A DNA stretch of 64,000 bases from Molossus alvarezi (taxonomy: Eukaryota > Chordata > Mammalia > Chiroptera > Molossidae). Within the stretch, counting starts at the first letter, position 1. Every line of letters starts with the position of its first letter. Positions 1 through 13,884 of the stretch are shown here, piece after piece. Made by a program: the position numbers and the translations under genes. The notes under the pieces are model-generated. The model saw only the letters and a list, made by a program, of their open reading frames with translations, ran no database searches and was not told the DNA's origin. The stretch lies in assembly GCA_037176705.1 (NCBI GenBank), contig CM073886.1, positions 19,763,501 to 19,827,500 on the forward strand. The letters are read 5' to 3'.

Positions 1-713
1 TGGAAATTCTGATTCAGGTGGTCAGGGTCAGAATCGAGGAATATGTATTTTTAACCAGCATTCTAGGTCATTCTTATCTTCAGGGAAGTTTGAGAAATTC
101 TAGAGTAGAGGGAGGGGCTGGAAATAGAAAGGAATTCTAGGTGAAAACATTGGTAGAAAATTAGTTGCAGACTCAGAATTTGGTGGGAAGACCTGGCAAA
201 GATGATTTTGGGTAAATCCATAGGAGATGGTGTAATAAGTGGAAAAGGGGAGGAAGAAAATATAGAGAGCATGATATTATGGCCACTATAGACCAGCTTC
301 TATTTCAGAAATGAGGTTTAAAGTCCATTCTGTTAGCAGGCTTCCAGAAACCAGAAGTAACCATTCCTGGGAGTGGATACTGTTTCTATGATTGCATTAC
401 TTCGTAGCTAGCTTGCCCTAGAGGATAGCACAGTGGCAAAGTAGCAAGAAGAAACGGAAAGCTACAAGAGATACAGTGATTCGAGTCTCTTTCCTCTTTG
501 CATTGGTACCATACCCAGTGCATCTTAGCTGTGGCTGGTATTAGAATCACCTGCCAAGCATTTTCCTACCTCTTTGTAGACCCTGCCCTAAGACTGATAC
601 AGCCAGGACCCACAGCAGCAGGGCCCCAGTGTGACCAGGAGCCCGGCGCTAGCCCTCTTAACCTCTCCCTCTGAATCTGAGGAGTAGCCAAGGTGAGAAC
701 CATTCCACCAGAC

Positions 714-1158
714 AAGTGGTTCTCATTCTGAATTGCATGTTAGAATCATCTGGAGATCTTTAGCAATGACTGATGCCTGAGACCCACTCACTGAGATCCC
801 CATTTAGTTGCTCTTGGGTGTTACCTGGTCACTAGAAAAATTTTTTTATTTTAATTCTCACCTGAGGATATTTTTTCATTTTATCTTCAAATAGAGTGGA
901 AAGGAGGGGGGCGGAGAGAGAAGGAGAGAGAGACATCGATGTGAGAGAGACACATCAATTGGGTGCTTCCTGCATGACCTGACCAGAGCTAGGGACCACA
1001 CCATGACTGAAGTATGTGCCCTTGACCAGAATCAAACCCAAGATTCTTTGGCCTTTGGGCCAATGCTATAACCACTAAACCAAACCAGGCAGGATGACAC
1101 AAGAAATTTTTAAAGGATACCAGGTGTTTAGCATGTGCAGCTCAGATTGAAAACTACT
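714..1158 (+). repeat. MER5-like hAT fossil split by a SINE
   Basis: The left part (714-840) begins with the hAT-type end agtggttctca and contains the 'agaatcatctggag' block typical of MER5. The right part (1094-1158) ends 'gattgaaaactact', as the far end of MER5 does. The minus-strand SINE 841-1093 lies between them, so the SINE inserted into a pre-existing MER5 copy. Confidence 0.6.
841..1093 (-). mobile_element. Ves-type tRNA-derived SINE
   Basis: Read on the minus strand, this begins cctgcctggtttggtttagtgg, a decayed form of the Ves tRNA-like head. It passes through a degenerate B box and a pyrimidine-rich TCTC tract, and ends with tatcctcaggtgagaatt and an A-rich tail. It is inserted in a MER5 copy. 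Confidence 0.8.
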
Positions 1159-1928
1159 TGGCCAGACTTTCTTGATCAACCACTAAATAAACCAGATGGC
1201 AGAAAATTAGGGGCAACAGCTTTCAAAGTTTAAATCCCCAGGTCGGTGTTGAGATGAAGAACAGACCAGGATTAGCATAAGGGGACAGTCCCTGGTGCCA
1301 GCCTCCTTTCTGAGGCTGAAGTTGAGAGATGACCCCACTGTCTAGAGCACCTGTATTGCTCTGATCACCTAATGTTCCTGAACATCTTTGGGGATAACCA
1401 CTTCTCAGCTACATCATTAAGTTATTGATCATACTTCTCTGGCCATTTGGGATAAATGATTTCACAGAGATGGCCCTAGATGATCCATTTATGGCTAAGA
1501 TAAGATAGATCGTTTGTCTTCAAATTAGAGTGGAGAGAAACAGAACCACAGATAAACACAAGATATAACAATGGACGTAGACACCATCATGAAACCTTCC
1601 CTTATAATTCTACCTGAATTCCTCTGTTGGCTTCGCAAGTCGGTTGCCTCTCACCAGGCTATTATTCAGCAGGAATTTCCTATTTATTATATTTATGATC
1701 ACTCTATAAAAGGATAGTTTAGAGGGAGGAGGGGTCATACAGGTTGACTCCATGGAATTAATGAGCCCTATAGAAAGCCACTTTTCTGAGACGTTAGGGT
1801 AACCTCAGTCTCAGAAAAGTATGCCTTCATCCATATACCTTTGTTAGGATGACCTGGGATGTAGTGGCATTGTTTGTGTGGTTAAAAAAAAAAATCAGTA
1901 CAGAATTAATACATCCCATTGACTACCA

Positions 1929-2060
1929 TTTTTTAAAATCCTCACCCAAAGATATTTGTCCATTTATCTTCAGATAGAGTGGGAAGGAGGGAGGAACAGA
2001 GAAACAGACATTGATGTGAGAGACATATCAATCGGTTGCCTCCCACAACCAAGGAGAACT
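1929..2060 (-). mobile_element. truncated Ves-type SINE (3' part)
   Basis: On the minus strand the 3' half of the SINE is recognisable: the purine-rich complement of the TCTC tract, 'ccactctatctgaa'-type sequence, and a mutated terminal hairpin next to a T/A run at 1929-1945. The tRNA-like head is missing or too diverged to see. Confidence 0.6.
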
Positions 2061-5037
2061 ATTGGTGCACGCCCACCGCTCGGATGTAGATTTGATTTGA
2101 CACTCAAAAGTCATCTGAGGCAACCCTTTGGAAGACAGTGAGTCATCAAAGGGGATAATCACTATCTTTTGTTCAGAAATTTGCTCAGGAATCATAAAGA
2201 TAGTGAAAAATAATTAAAAGGCATAAGTTATAAATAATTAAAAAGAAAAAATATATATAAGAAGAAAAAAAGGAAAGGAAGAAAGAAGGAAATGGAGAAA
2301 TGGTGGTATGTGTGTTTTTGTTTGTTTGTTTTTTTAAGTACATAGGGTTAGAAAGAAGAGTGCTGTGGATAGCCATCATATTTTCTAAAATTCTGGAACA
2401 ATGAAAGAAAAATGTCTAGTTTGTTTACAGTCATCCTTGTAAGTTGCATTTTAAAAGCTTCCCCTATTCATTCAGTCACCATTTTGCACTTATTTGTGTT
2501 GGGTGCCTCCATGGCTTTCTACCTGTATAGCAGGCTGGACAGTTCCTTAGAGAAAAGGCAGATGTCACAGTATCTTCTAGGGTCAAGGAGTATGAACTAG
2601 ATAGAGCCACCTAACTAATGAGCCCCCCTCATAGATAAGCCAATGGCTGTTTCCAAGAGCTTGCCCCCATGGATAAACCAGGTCACCATTCTTTGTTATA
2701 GCGTTCTTCCTGTGAGCCTGTTATATAAATAGAGGTCCTTCCAAGTGCTTGTTTGGTCCACCCAAGAATATCATACCTGTACTATGGGATACCTGTGTCT
2801 CACTGCCCCTCGAGTAAGTCAAATGGGAGCAAGTCAAAACAAGTATTCACCCAAGACATCTTCATTTTCAGGGCCATTAATTTTACTGCTCCTCAAACTT
2901 TGGAATTTTGATGCCAGGTATTGATGGGGCTCAGAAAGTTTGCATCAGAGCAAAAAGAGAGCAAAAATCCAGTGACATTCACGTTTATTGTTTGAAGAGA
3001 GTGATAAATGAACTTAGCTGTGACTTTTGTTATGTGAAAGAGAAACATAGAAAATATCAGTCTCAGAGCATGTATAATTTTGTTTATATTTTGTTGATGC
3101 AAAAATGATTAGAATTTGCAACTGAATGTTAACGTCTGGTGAATTCTCAAGCAGGAGCTCTATTTATATTCCACAATGTACCTCTTGCAACAGTACAACT
3201 GTCTTAAGATGTTTTAAGAAGTACTCAATCACCAGATACTATTTGAAGCAGTGAAACATTTGAACAAGACCAATCAAACTAAGACCCTCCCCCCCAAAAA
3301 ATGCATTTGTCTTGGTTCTTCATGATCCATATGCACAGTAAAATCTAACAAATGAGAACGAGAAGGCTCTATACTGCTGCTGGTGGAGCATTTAAAAGCC
3401 TAGCCAATCTTGTTGGGGCATTTGTATAATCTGCCTGACACAGATGTTCTTATTTTTAGAGAAATAAACGGTACGTCTGAATTAGAATGCATTACATTGT
3501 GGAAACGCCACAGTTGAAAACATCTTAAGAGAGTTTTATCAGCTTTCTAGATTTACTAAATCAAAGTAAAATGGCATTTTCCATTTTTATTTTCTTTTAG
3601 TGCACCATTAAAAATAATTTGGCAAGACAGGGCTTATTTCAACCGATGAGTCCTCATACCTTCTCCGTGTAGCCTAGTTTGGTGAGGAAGTTATTATCCA
3701 TTACATGACACCATATAACATTCTCTTCTGAAGTGACAGCATTTCTTTTTCTTGCCTTTTTCTAAAATCGTTTTTTTAAAATATTATATTCATAATAATA
3801 AAGTCTGGAATTTAATGATTTCCCTAGCTTGTTGCAATATGCCCATTTTTTTTCTACTAGTCTATATATTTTTTAATGTAATCTCCATTCAGCCTAGAAA
3901 CCTGTATGAGCTCAGTTTGAAATGCCCTAGCCTTAGCAACATCTCCTGGCATGACAGTTTGGTAACACGGAGCATTAATTCTCCCATGCAATAGCTTGTA
4001 CATGGTCTGTATTCCGACATCACCATGATTTTGCTGACGAGGTCCCCGCATGCCTGTGTTGTGATCTTTCCAAACTCTCTAAGTCCGAGATAGACCAACA
4101 CACTCCTCGCACCATCCATTCAAATGCAACACCCTTCCCTGCCCTCATCCGAATACATCCAACCAATTGGCAGACAGCACATGTCCCCCTGAGCGAGCAG
4201 TATTGTGAATTTTATCTTCTCTTCCAGAAATCAGTTCGTCTTCGTTGCAGCAGATGAAATTTCTTGTAACACCTCTGCAGGTAACAAACATTGCTACTTC
4301 TTGATGCATCCATCCACGTCTCAGTATCCTTTTTTTCCCCCCCTTTTCCTTCACATGCTGCAGTTGGTCACTCTAGAAAGTTTAGTTAAAAAAAAAAACA
4401 AAAAACAATAACAACGTTCATGTATCTTTGGAGTATAGTGGGAGCTTTTATTCTCTGCTCTCTAAAAAGACATTAGATAGTTGGCTAACTTTGATATTTT
4501 ATTTTCAGTTTTAATAATACCTGATCTAGGAAAGTAAGACAATGTTGAATGAACACAATAGAGTGTATGGTATAGTCAATACGCTTATGTTAAAATGCTC
4601 AGCAGGGGACATGAAGGATAGAGACGTGTGACTTCTGTATTTTTCGACTTATTATGTCTGAGTTCACACAGATTTATATGTGAATTATTTGGGATCTTTA
4701 TGGAATGACTGGTATATATTATAGGCCCCCAAAGAAAAGCTAGAGCATTAGGGACTATAATTACCATTGTCTTATAAGAAGGAAATCTGCCTTAAAGATC
4801 CTCTCTTTTCTTTCTTTAAGACATATTACAAGTAACAGGACTTAGAGAGACGAGGTCTTCTGTGCTGGAGATCAGGGCATTGGCATATGGAACTTGCAAT
4901 TGCATGATGTGTCCATCACAAAAACGCCTGTCTTTTTGCTTTGATGTGGTCACAACGGTTAAATTTGAACTTTCATTAGCATGAAATTACTTGATTAAAT
5001 GTCAAGATAGGTGATTGCCTTAACTAACCACAGATTT

Positions 5038-5095
5038 TTAAAAATTTCTTTCATTTATTTATTTGTTTGTTTATTTATTTATTTATTTATTTGCT
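5038..5095. repeat. (TTTA)n-rich simple repeat
   Basis: Tandem ATTT/TTTG units. The sequence 5100-5220 next to it is diverged and might be a decayed minus-strand SINE, but I cannot show this. Confidence 0.7.
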
Positions 5096-7164
5096 TTGAA
5101 GCCTAAGCTATGACTGCCACGACCCTAGCTCTTACCAGTGTGCGCTCTTAGCAACCAGGGTGCACGTGACAGCTCATCCATGGACAGTTGAGTGCGCCAT
5201 GACCTTCAAAAGTATACATTAAACTGAGCCTGGCAAATAGACCGTCATCTGTTACCCATCACATGTGATCAATGGAGCCATAAACGGGGGCGTATTTGTT
5301 TCACTCTACTTATAGTTTTTGGAGAGAAAGCACTAAAAGAAGGACAGGGAACTAGGAACATGTCCCCAGCTCTCTCTTCTCTAAAAAGCAGGGCCACAGA
5401 AAACTCTGCCTCAGTTGCATTGATATCGTCGGTCTTGATGTTTTTAGTGGAGTCAAGTCTCACCTGGGGAGTTGAAGGGGCATGCATGCTCGTATTTTAA
5501 AGTGACAGCTTACTCCATTTCTATAAAACCCCTTGGATAAGGCTCAACCTTTAGCCTTAAATGTCTCTGTTTCCTCCCACGAGAGGTGGTGATGTCCATA
5601 ACCCTTCACTGATGCCTAATAGTAAAAAATTGATAGTTTGCCGGCGGTGGCAGGGGAATGAGCCTGGGATACAAGAGTCATTTAACATTTTCAAAAACTT
5701 GATAATGAGCATGCAATTAAAGGAGACATTGCTTGGGATGGGGAGGAATGTTGGTTTAAAATGTTAATGGACATCATTTGTGGGTACACTGGTCTTCCAG
5801 AGCATCTGTCTTCCCCGTTAGACTGTGTGCACGCCCCAGTGGGTCTTAGCGTATATTCTGATCATGGATCAAACATTGCACAGTTACCACCCAAGAGGTG
5901 GATATTGATTTTTGTCTCGTGACTTAACAAACCCTGCCTTGTAAGCAAGTGGTTCACACATAATATTCCTACAAGAGGCTGCAGATAATGCAAGTTTGCC
6001 TGGGTAGAGTGAGTATTTTCACCTACCTTATCTAATTTAGGACGGCTGCTCAGTACATTCTTAATGAATTGCTATTGATCACATTTCAGATTGAGAGAGC
6101 TATCCCTGTTGCTTTGATGGCCATATTAATACTATGTTGTATGCTTCATAAGGTTCCATTTTAACTCTGAATTTTGAATCAAGCATGAAAAAGGGGACAC
6201 ACATAACAATCAAAAGTCAAATTATTTGCCAGCCAGTCCTACCTTCTCACAGAGTGAAAGAACTATCAATGAAGGTTGTAGCTCACAGATTCAATGAAGC
6301 CTTCTGGGGCCTTATGTCCCTCCCCTGGACGAACCCAAGACGCCCACACTGTCTCAACATCATACCTGTCAGAAGGTCTCCCCTCCATATACAGAACACT
6401 TCTCAGGGTGGGTCTATTGAATACCGGTGTCTCCTGGACTTCAGTGTTTGACAAAAGGCACCATTTCTCTTTTTAAATAAAGAAATAAACAAGATGCTTA
6501 AAATCTCAGTTTTGAGGGCTTGATGACTATCGTAACTGGAATTCTTATTAAGAGGTATTGTCCGTACACGGCTACCTAGGAGGGCAGAGCTAGCCAGGCA
6601 GTTCTGTCTGGGACTCTGGGTAGAGATGGTGAAACTGACCAAACAATAGCCATAGTGAGACTGGAGAACTTTCCTTTCCGTTCCCAAAGGAAAAGTGGTG
6701 ATTTTTACGTGGGTCTCCTGGAGAGGATACCAAACATCGGTTCTCCTGTTGCTAGCTACATAGAAGAAACATTTTATTAGCATCTGTACTGACAAGGAAA
6801 TTTATTTTTTTGATTCATTGGCTCCAAAAACCCAATTAGGTGTTTTGTTTTGTTTTGGTTGTTCCTGTGGGTTTCCCATCTAGTGCCTCCACCTTGAACA
6901 CCTCAATAGCTTCTTGTAGTATGACACCAAGATCCTTTGATAAGCTGGATTCTGTAAGAGATAGGCAAAGGGGCAAGGACGTTCTCCCCTCTCCTTACAT
7001 CCAGGGTCTCCTTGCCACTGCGATTCTTTGGAGCTTTTCCAGGACAGGCCAGCGATTGTAGTTGTAGTCGAATGTGGGTCTTGTACAAACATGCAGATTG
7101 AAAAGCAAGTTACTTCTCTTGACAGAGCAGCTGGAAATTCATGTTAGTAAATTAATATGTATTG

Positions 7165-8075
7165 AGTCATTGCTGGGTATCAGCAACTGTCCTCAGCCCT
7201 CAGGACGTAGCATTAAATAAATGAGGAGAAGCACTTCCTTCAGAGAGCTTCCATTCTAGTGCAGAGCAGACCCCAATCATGTACATGAATAAGTGTATTT
7301 TACACTTGCATGCAAAGTTATGGAATAGATATAATGAATCAAAAGGCAGGGGAGGGGGCCCTGGCTGGGTAGTTTGTTAGAATGTTGTCCCAATACGCCA
7401 AGGTTGTGGGTTTGATCCCATGATAGGGCACATAGAAGAATCAACCAATGAATAAATCAATAAGGGAAACAAGTCAATGTTTCTTTCTTTCTCTCTCTCT
7501 CTCTAAAAAAAAAACAATAAATAAAATTATTTTTAAAAAGCAGGGGAGAGGATGGAAAGGACCATTTGTGCAACTTTACATTCACTGATCAGAGTAGACG
7601 TCTCTGAGAGGGTGACATTTGAGCAGGAAACTGGATTAAGTGAAGGTGCGAACCAGGTAAGTAATTGTGGAATTGAGAGCATTTCAGGCTGAAGAACAGC
7701 AAGTGCAAATGCCCTGAGGTGGAGGCTGCTTGAGATATCCAAGCACAGTAAGATACCCAGTGTGTCCAGAGCATATGAGTAACAGGGAGAATTTTAGAGA
7801 TAATATCATGAAGGCAGCCAGGGGTCAGAACGAATTAGGACTTAGAGGCTGCAAAAACCATCTGATAGTTCAAGTGTGGCAGGAAGGCTCTGGAGGGTCC
7901 GCTGTGATCTGACTGATCGCTTTAATGATGTGTTTGACTGCGTTGTGGCGAGTGGAGTGCACCTGGCAAAACAGAGGAAAGGACCCGGTTACGAGTCTCT
8001 TGCAGCTCTCCAGGGAGCGGTGACCGCGGCCTGAGTTAGGATGATGTCTTCGGGGGAGCTGAGAAATGGTTGCTT
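7165..8075 (-). repeat. L2-like ancient LINE fragment, interrupted by a SINE
   Basis: The sequence contains the widespread pattern of the L2 3' region read in reverse: a 'tgctgggtatcagcaactgtcctca' segment, 'gagcttccattctagtg', 'gagagggtgacatttgagc' and 'gcatttcaggctgaagaacagcaagtgcaaatgcc'. A Ves SINE (about 7352-7540) splits it. The family assignment is by memory of the pattern and could be a related ancient repeat. Confidence 0.5.
7352..7540 (+). mobile_element. Ves-type SINE (older subtype)
   Basis: Starts ggccctggctgg and carries a decayed A-box region and a B box 'gtgggtttgatccc'. It has a TTTCTCTCTC tract and an A/T-rich tail without the terminal hairpin of the other subtype. Target duplication: aaaggcaggggag-like sequence precedes it and aaaagcaggggag follows. 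Confidence 0.75.
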
Positions 8076-8369
8076 TGGGCTGTATTTTGACAGGTGTACA
8101 AACAGGATATGCTGGCAGATTAGAAACTTACCCGGTTCGCTTTGTGTTAAATGCCCGTGCACTCCGTCCTTCCCATGGAGGGCTAAGGCGTTTTGTCGCC
8201 ATGGAAAGCCGCCCCTTCATCTCAGCCGTAACCGTCCCTCACATAAGCTTTGCTGAATTTTCTAGGATATAGTCATAACTTGCTATCACGTATTGGGCAA
8301 ATTCTGTGTGCTAGCAAGTATGATTAATCATGTTCATGTGTGTTGGGGGGTAGACATGCATATATAATT

Positions 8370-8530
8370 TATTACAGAACTCAGTGAGGTAGATGTTACT
8401 ATCACCCTTGCTTGGCAGGTTAGAGAAGAAAAATAAAATGCTCAGGCCAAGAGAGGTTTGGTAACTTGCCCTTAGTCACACTGGAGTCTATCCAATACCC
8501 AAGCTGTCTTTCCACCGGACCACGCTGCCC
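8370..8530 (-). repeat. MIR
   Basis: Contains the reverse-orientation MIR core: 'gaggtagatgttactatcaccc', 'aagagaggtttggtaacttgccc' and 'agtcacactgg'. Confidence 0.6.
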
Positions 8531-9003
8531 CAATGTGCTCCTTTTATCTTGTCTCTGGAACATTGACCTTCACCTCCAGATAGACTTTCCCTGCTTTCTT
8601 CAGCTGTGCTACCTTGCTCCTAAAAAACTAGTATTTGTGCATTTGGGGGCATAGTTGTGGAAACTTCAAGACTACGCAAGGGAATGGAACGGTTCTCTAA
8701 ACAATTGTTTCCCTGGGTGCTGACTTGGCGTGGTCCCCACTTCTCGCCACAGGTGTGTGTTGAGTCTCAGAGGTGCCGAGCACTGACGTGGGTGTGGGAT
8801 GAACTGAGGAAGGGAGCGGCTCCCTTGTCAGGAGTCACTGTCTGTATCCTGGAAGACAGCATTAAACAAGCAAAGTGTGGTCCAGGTTCATTCTCCAAGT
8901 CTCTTGTGCTGCAAACAAGTGGCTAAAAATCACCTAACAGGATAAGGTGCTCCCTGAAAACTGCCAGATGCTCTGAACTAATTCAAAGAGCCCGGGCTCC
9001 CAG

Positions 9004-9017
9004 CTGCCCCCTCCTGG
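9004..9017 (-). promoter_or_regulatory. CTCF-like motif, - orientation
   Basis: On the minus strand this reads CCAGGAGGGGGCAG, 13 of 14 matches to CCASYAGRKGGCRS. It is intronic and outside recognised repeats. Occupancy is unknown. Confidence 0.4.
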
Positions 9018-9451
9018 GGGAGTGTGTGCGTGCGCTTGTGTGTTTATAGGGCGCAGGTGGAGGCTAGGTCTTAGTTCATCAGCAGATCTTGTCCCCTCCA
9101 TCAAGCCAGACACCACCTTAGTGTCATGAGAAGCCAACCTGGGGACACACTCCCAGTCCTTCCGAGTGCTGGTCACAGATGAGGTGTAAGAGTAGGGTCT
9201 GTGGAAAGGCCTTGGCCAAATGTACACATCTGTAAAAGCTGCTGAAACTATCCCCTGTGGGACAGGTTGATGTACACTTTAGTAAGTAATTATTAGAAGC
9301 GATATTTAGCAAGTTCAGAGGCACAGGGGGATGTTGGCACCCCTTCCATTCTTCTGTCTCCCCCAACCTGCACACACGTACACACACAACATACACACAT
9401 GCATGCACATAGCACATACATCCATGCAGCTGCACTAGGACTTCAGATAAT

Positions 9452-9673
9452 ATTTATTGATTGATTTTTATTGATTTTTAGAAAGAGAAGAAGGGAGAGG
9501 GAGAGAGGCAGAGAAACATTGATGTGAGAGCAAAACATTAATTGTGTGTCTCCTGCACACCTCCTACCAGAGATTGAGCCCACAACCTGGGCATGTGCCC
9601 TGACCAGGAATCAAACTGGCAACCTTTTGGTGTGTGGGACAATGCCCAACTAACTAAGCCACACCAGCCAGAG
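9452..9673 (-). mobile_element. Ves-type SINE (older subtype)
   Basis: On the minus strand this reads 'ctggctggtgtggcttag' through a B box, 'gggcacatgcccaggttg' and 'caatgtttctctgcctctctcc' to an A/T-rich tail. It lacks the terminal hairpin. Confidence 0.8.
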
Positions 9674-10075
9674 CTCAGATAATATTTAAAAGAAATGTCC
9701 AAATTGGTCATTCCTCTAATTGTGATCCTTCGGCAAATGTTATCTAATTGTCTTCCTTTGATGTTGTGATTTGATTATTCAGCAAAGTTGTCATGCCATG
9801 AATTGATTTGGAGTTAATGGGTCTGTTTCCAATAAAATGTGATATGTTTCATTATAGGTGAAGTACAGAGTGCTCAGGGGACATATATCAAAGGAGCTAA
9901 GGAAAAATGATCATAGCATGCATTGTCAGCTTACTGTATACTAGGCAAATTCAAAGTTTGTAGGGCGATGACAATACCCTACAGATAAAATGTCTCTATC
10001 ACTTCACACATGAAAATCAAAGATATTTAGATAGATCTGAATTAGCCTGAGTAAGGGAGTTCTATAGCAGGACAG

Positions 10076-10098
10076 AATGAGAGAGAGAGAGAGAGAGA
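10076..10098. repeat. (GA)n microsatellite
   Basis: Uninterrupted GA dinucleotides. Confidence 0.8.
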
Positions 10099-10099
10099 A

Positions 10100-10280
10100 C
10101 TGGTTATCAAATGTTGGAGTGCATGAAAATCACCTGCAGAAATATTTGCAATGCAGATCCAAGGTCATCCTGCCCTCCTCCACTTCAGAGCCTCTGGAGA
10201 GGGAGCCTGAAATCTGCATTCTTACAGGTCCCTCCAGGCATTTCTAATAGAGGAGTCTCAGACCACAGCTCAACACTGAG
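10100..10280 (+). repeat. MER5-like hAT fossil
   Basis: Starts 'actggttatcaaatgttgg', contains 'gaaaatcacctgcag' and 'cctgaaatctgcattcttacag', the order found in MER5 elements. Confidence 0.6.
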
Positions 10281-11124
10281 CTGATCACTCAGGAGTCTTT
10301 TTATTTCGGTGGCAAGCAGAATATTCAACTGGTTTTCCTAGAGTCACGCTTGGCAATGTGATGGCCAACCCTCATGTGTGGCTACTGAGCCTTTACCAAG
10401 TAGCTGGTCCGAATTGAGATGAGCCTCATTTCAGGATAGCCTCCTGTGTACAGCATCTAGCTGTGCAAAATACTAGATTTCAAAAACTGAGTACAAAAAA
10501 AACCAACTATGTAAAATATTTTATTCGTAATCTTTCTGTCAGTTACACATTGAAATGATAGTACTTTTAATATAGTGGGTTAAATAAAAATATAAAAATG
10601 AACTTCACCTGTATTTTACCTTTCTAACGAGGCTACTATAAAATTTAAAATGTCACGTGTGGCTTGCATTGGCGTTTCTCTTCATACTTTTATGAAACAG
10701 GACCATTGTAGCACCACATTTATTTTTTTCATTTTGTTGAAATGAATATCAAAGGTGTTTTCAAGCCTCAGACACTGTCTGTGAGAGGTGAAGGATACTC
10801 ACCCAGAATTGAAACATTTTGACAGATAATCTGGACATTGTTAGTGCTTCTTGACTTTGTGTTTTAATTTGGCCTCCGAGTAATCTACGTCCTTCTCACC
10901 TTGCTTATTAACCTCTCAGAGTGTGTGATCCACTCACAAGGGGCAGGGGCATGCCAGTCCACAGGGCTTCAGATGGGCAGCCCGATTCGGGGGTAATTCT
11001 GACTCAAGAGCTCCTGAGGCACTGCTGTGGAATCCCACGAGGAATGGAGCGGTCGGGAGCTGCTGTCCTCTCCGTCTTAGCAGCATCAGTGACAGACATG
11101 TGTTTGTTTCTGACTGGTCCTGTC

Positions 11125-11290
11125 TCAGCTTCACTGCAACAATTTACAGTCGGTCTGCACTGTTATTGTCTCTGTTCATGGATGGAGAAACCGGCTCAGA
11201 GACGAGGTCAACTTTCGGAGATTGCTTAGCAAACAAGTAGCGAAAGCAGGATTTGACTCTAAGAATTCTGACCTTGTGGAATTCTTAGCT
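11125..11290 (-). repeat. MIR
   Basis: Reverse-orientation MIR pattern: 'gatggagaaaccggctcagagacgagg', 'gcttagcaaacaagtagcg' and 'caggatttgactct'. Confidence 0.5.
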
Positions 11291-13189
11291 TCCACTTGGT
11301 TTCTCTGCAGAGGTGTTGACAGTCCCATGAGGGCTAAGAACTCAGAACTGCCTTTGTGGTTTCCTCATATTTAAACCGTAGTCGGGGTGCCATGTGATCT
11401 CAAAGCATGATGGGAGATTCTTCGTGACTTTGGTAGGGCAGCCGTCAGGACACAAAGAAGGTGAGACGGGCTTTCTAAGAGGAGGGAGGTGGTGGCCCTC
11501 GACATTAGAGAGAGTGTGGCTGTGTGTCTTTCATTGTCGTGGAGGAACTGTAGAGACTTATTGTCTTCTTGATTCCCGGACAGTGGCTGCTGCTGTTCTG
11601 TGATGAATCCAGAATCGAGGTTCCTACCTCAAACCTGAGTTATTGGGATTCCAAACAGGAAGAGGTTTTAATTGCATTAGAATGCGTAGAAAGGATGAGG
11701 TCGTCTGATCGGCCATGGGTGGCATGGTCTGGTTCTCACAGACTCTACGTGCACACAGTTCAATGTGGCCAGCATCTAGGTGCAACAACCAAGTCCGTGA
11801 CTTCCTGTTGAGAAGGTGAAGAGCCCAGAAGATGCTTTCCCTCCTTCTCCCGAGGACAAAGACCATGAGGCTGAAAACTGTGCCAAGTGATTTATGAAGA
11901 CGGCTGTTGCAAATCCAGGCTAAGGAAGTGAGCAGCAATAGAATGCAAAAGTCTCAGAGTCGAGCTGAGGTCACTGCATGCTGTCCATCTCGGAGAATCT
12001 CTCCCATTTCGACTGCTGTCTTTCTTGGAGGTTTAGCTGCAGGTGGACCTACTTTCTTGGTTTCGCATTATGGGGCTGGCTCACCTTCTCTAACTTATGT
12101 GTCTTGTCTAGGTCATTTGCCTGGGAGAAGGCTACAGCAGTCACAGAGGAATATTTTTTTAGTTGAATACATTCACTAGGCAAAATGAGCAAATGAGGTC
12201 TGAGGCCACAGGTAAATAAGTGGGAGTATGCCCCAGCGAAACCATCACTCTCCAGAGGGCAGGCTGTTAGAACCATGGAGCTGTGGGGTAGTAAGTGCCC
12301 TGTTTGTATGCTGTGTGGTCAGTGTGGGCCTTGCATGGACTAATTTTCCCAAGTACCTTATATCCTAGGAGGGCGCTGTAGCCCCTAATGGCATTGCAGA
12401 GACTGGCGGCCATGCAGTCTCCTCCGTAGTGAGGTATTCTATATTAAAATGCCTACTCTGCAGTGCTTCCCTGTGTGGTGAGGACACAGCTTTTATACCC
12501 TGCGGCATAGATCTGAGGGGAGAGGATATTTTATTCATCTTTCTGCCCCACTGGGATTCCCCCAGCTATCTCTGGGATCAGAGGCAAGGGGAGGTGATAC
12601 TAAAGTAAGAATAACAGGTCCCAGGGGCATAAAGACCCTTCACTGAAATGCATGGAGTGAAGTTAAGTACAGTGTTCTTACTATATATCCCTATACGAAA
12701 GTCACTTAACTCTTAAAACCCAGGTGTGGGGGTACCAACATCACCCTATTGTGTTTTATGAGCACCCAGCTTGTTTCAACTGAGTGAGAAGATGTTATTA
12801 ATAAGCAGTGTTTACATTTCTCAGTAGCGTTGACAAAATCATTGACAAATACGGGTTCATATTTCCCATTCAACAGGTAGCATGCATAATTATTTAACCA
12901 TAAGTTCAAATACAGCAACATTACCTTAAGTGCAAATGTAGTAATTTGAATGGTATCTGTGACTCACATATTAGATGGATCTTGACTCCCAAAGCATCTG
13001 TAAGTTGACTGCTAGAGCTACACATAATCATCTTAGAAGAGGATCTTTCCATTCCTTCTACAGACCAAACGTCTGGGCAAGAATGAGAGACTGGCTTGTG
13101 AAAATCTATATAAGGACCCTTATATCATAATCTCATTGTATCTGCAGACGGCTTTCAAATGTCTGGTTTCTTTCCATGCACTTTATCTG

Positions 13190-13330
13190 TGAATTAGGCA
13201 GAGCTCAGATAGAACGATACCATTTTATGAACAAGGGAAATGAGGCTCAGAGAGATTGATTTGCTCAAGTCACTGAGCAAAGGCAGAACCTGAATCTGGG
13301 TCTTCTTGCCCCAGGGTTTTTGCCCTTCCC
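13190..13330 (-). repeat. MIR
   Basis: Contains 'gaaatgaggctcagagagattgat', 'gctcaagtcactgagcaaagg' and 'aacctgaatctggg', the MIR core in reverse. Confidence 0.6.
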
Positions 13331-13884
13331 AGGGCCTGGGGTGGGCCTCCTGGTTTTAAGTTGTTGCTAAGGTCAAAATTAGACAAGGTCTCATGATGCT
13401 GCAAGCTGTTACCTTTTATTTCTTTGTTCATTTGGGTTTTCTCCCTGAAGGGTTTTTTGTATTTTTTGTATTTATTTTTTATTGTTGACAGTATTACAAT
13501 TGCCCCCCATTTCTTCCCCCTTTTACCACTCTCCACTCAGCCCCTGCCCTGCCCTGTCTTCACTGCGGTATTGTGTGTCCTGCTGGGTTCTGATGAGCTT
13601 TATGACAACACGGCCAGTGTCTTGTGAGCTCTCAGGGGTGATGTGGAAGTACACACTGTATTTCCAGAGTCCCCAGAAACGTTCCTTCTGAGTATCTTTA
13701 AGGGGGCTGAACGTCTCTGAGAGCAGCTGACCTCAAGTCTTTGGAAAGCTCATCTGAAAGACTCTTTGCTGCTGACAGAGTCACAATGATGGGTACAAGT
13801 TCTTCCCGGGCCTCCCCTGCCCTCTCCACTCCTCCCTCTCGCTGCCTCCACTCTCGCAGAGGCGTTGGCTGGCCCCATTCCTCT

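Noticed and set aside
6403..6795. 130-codon open frame on -
   Set aside because: No recognisable family, no splice or promoter context, and short overlapping frames on the other strand.
12363..12380. ctaggagggcgctgtag as a further CTCF site
   Set aside because: The right half fits but the left half of the consensus does not.
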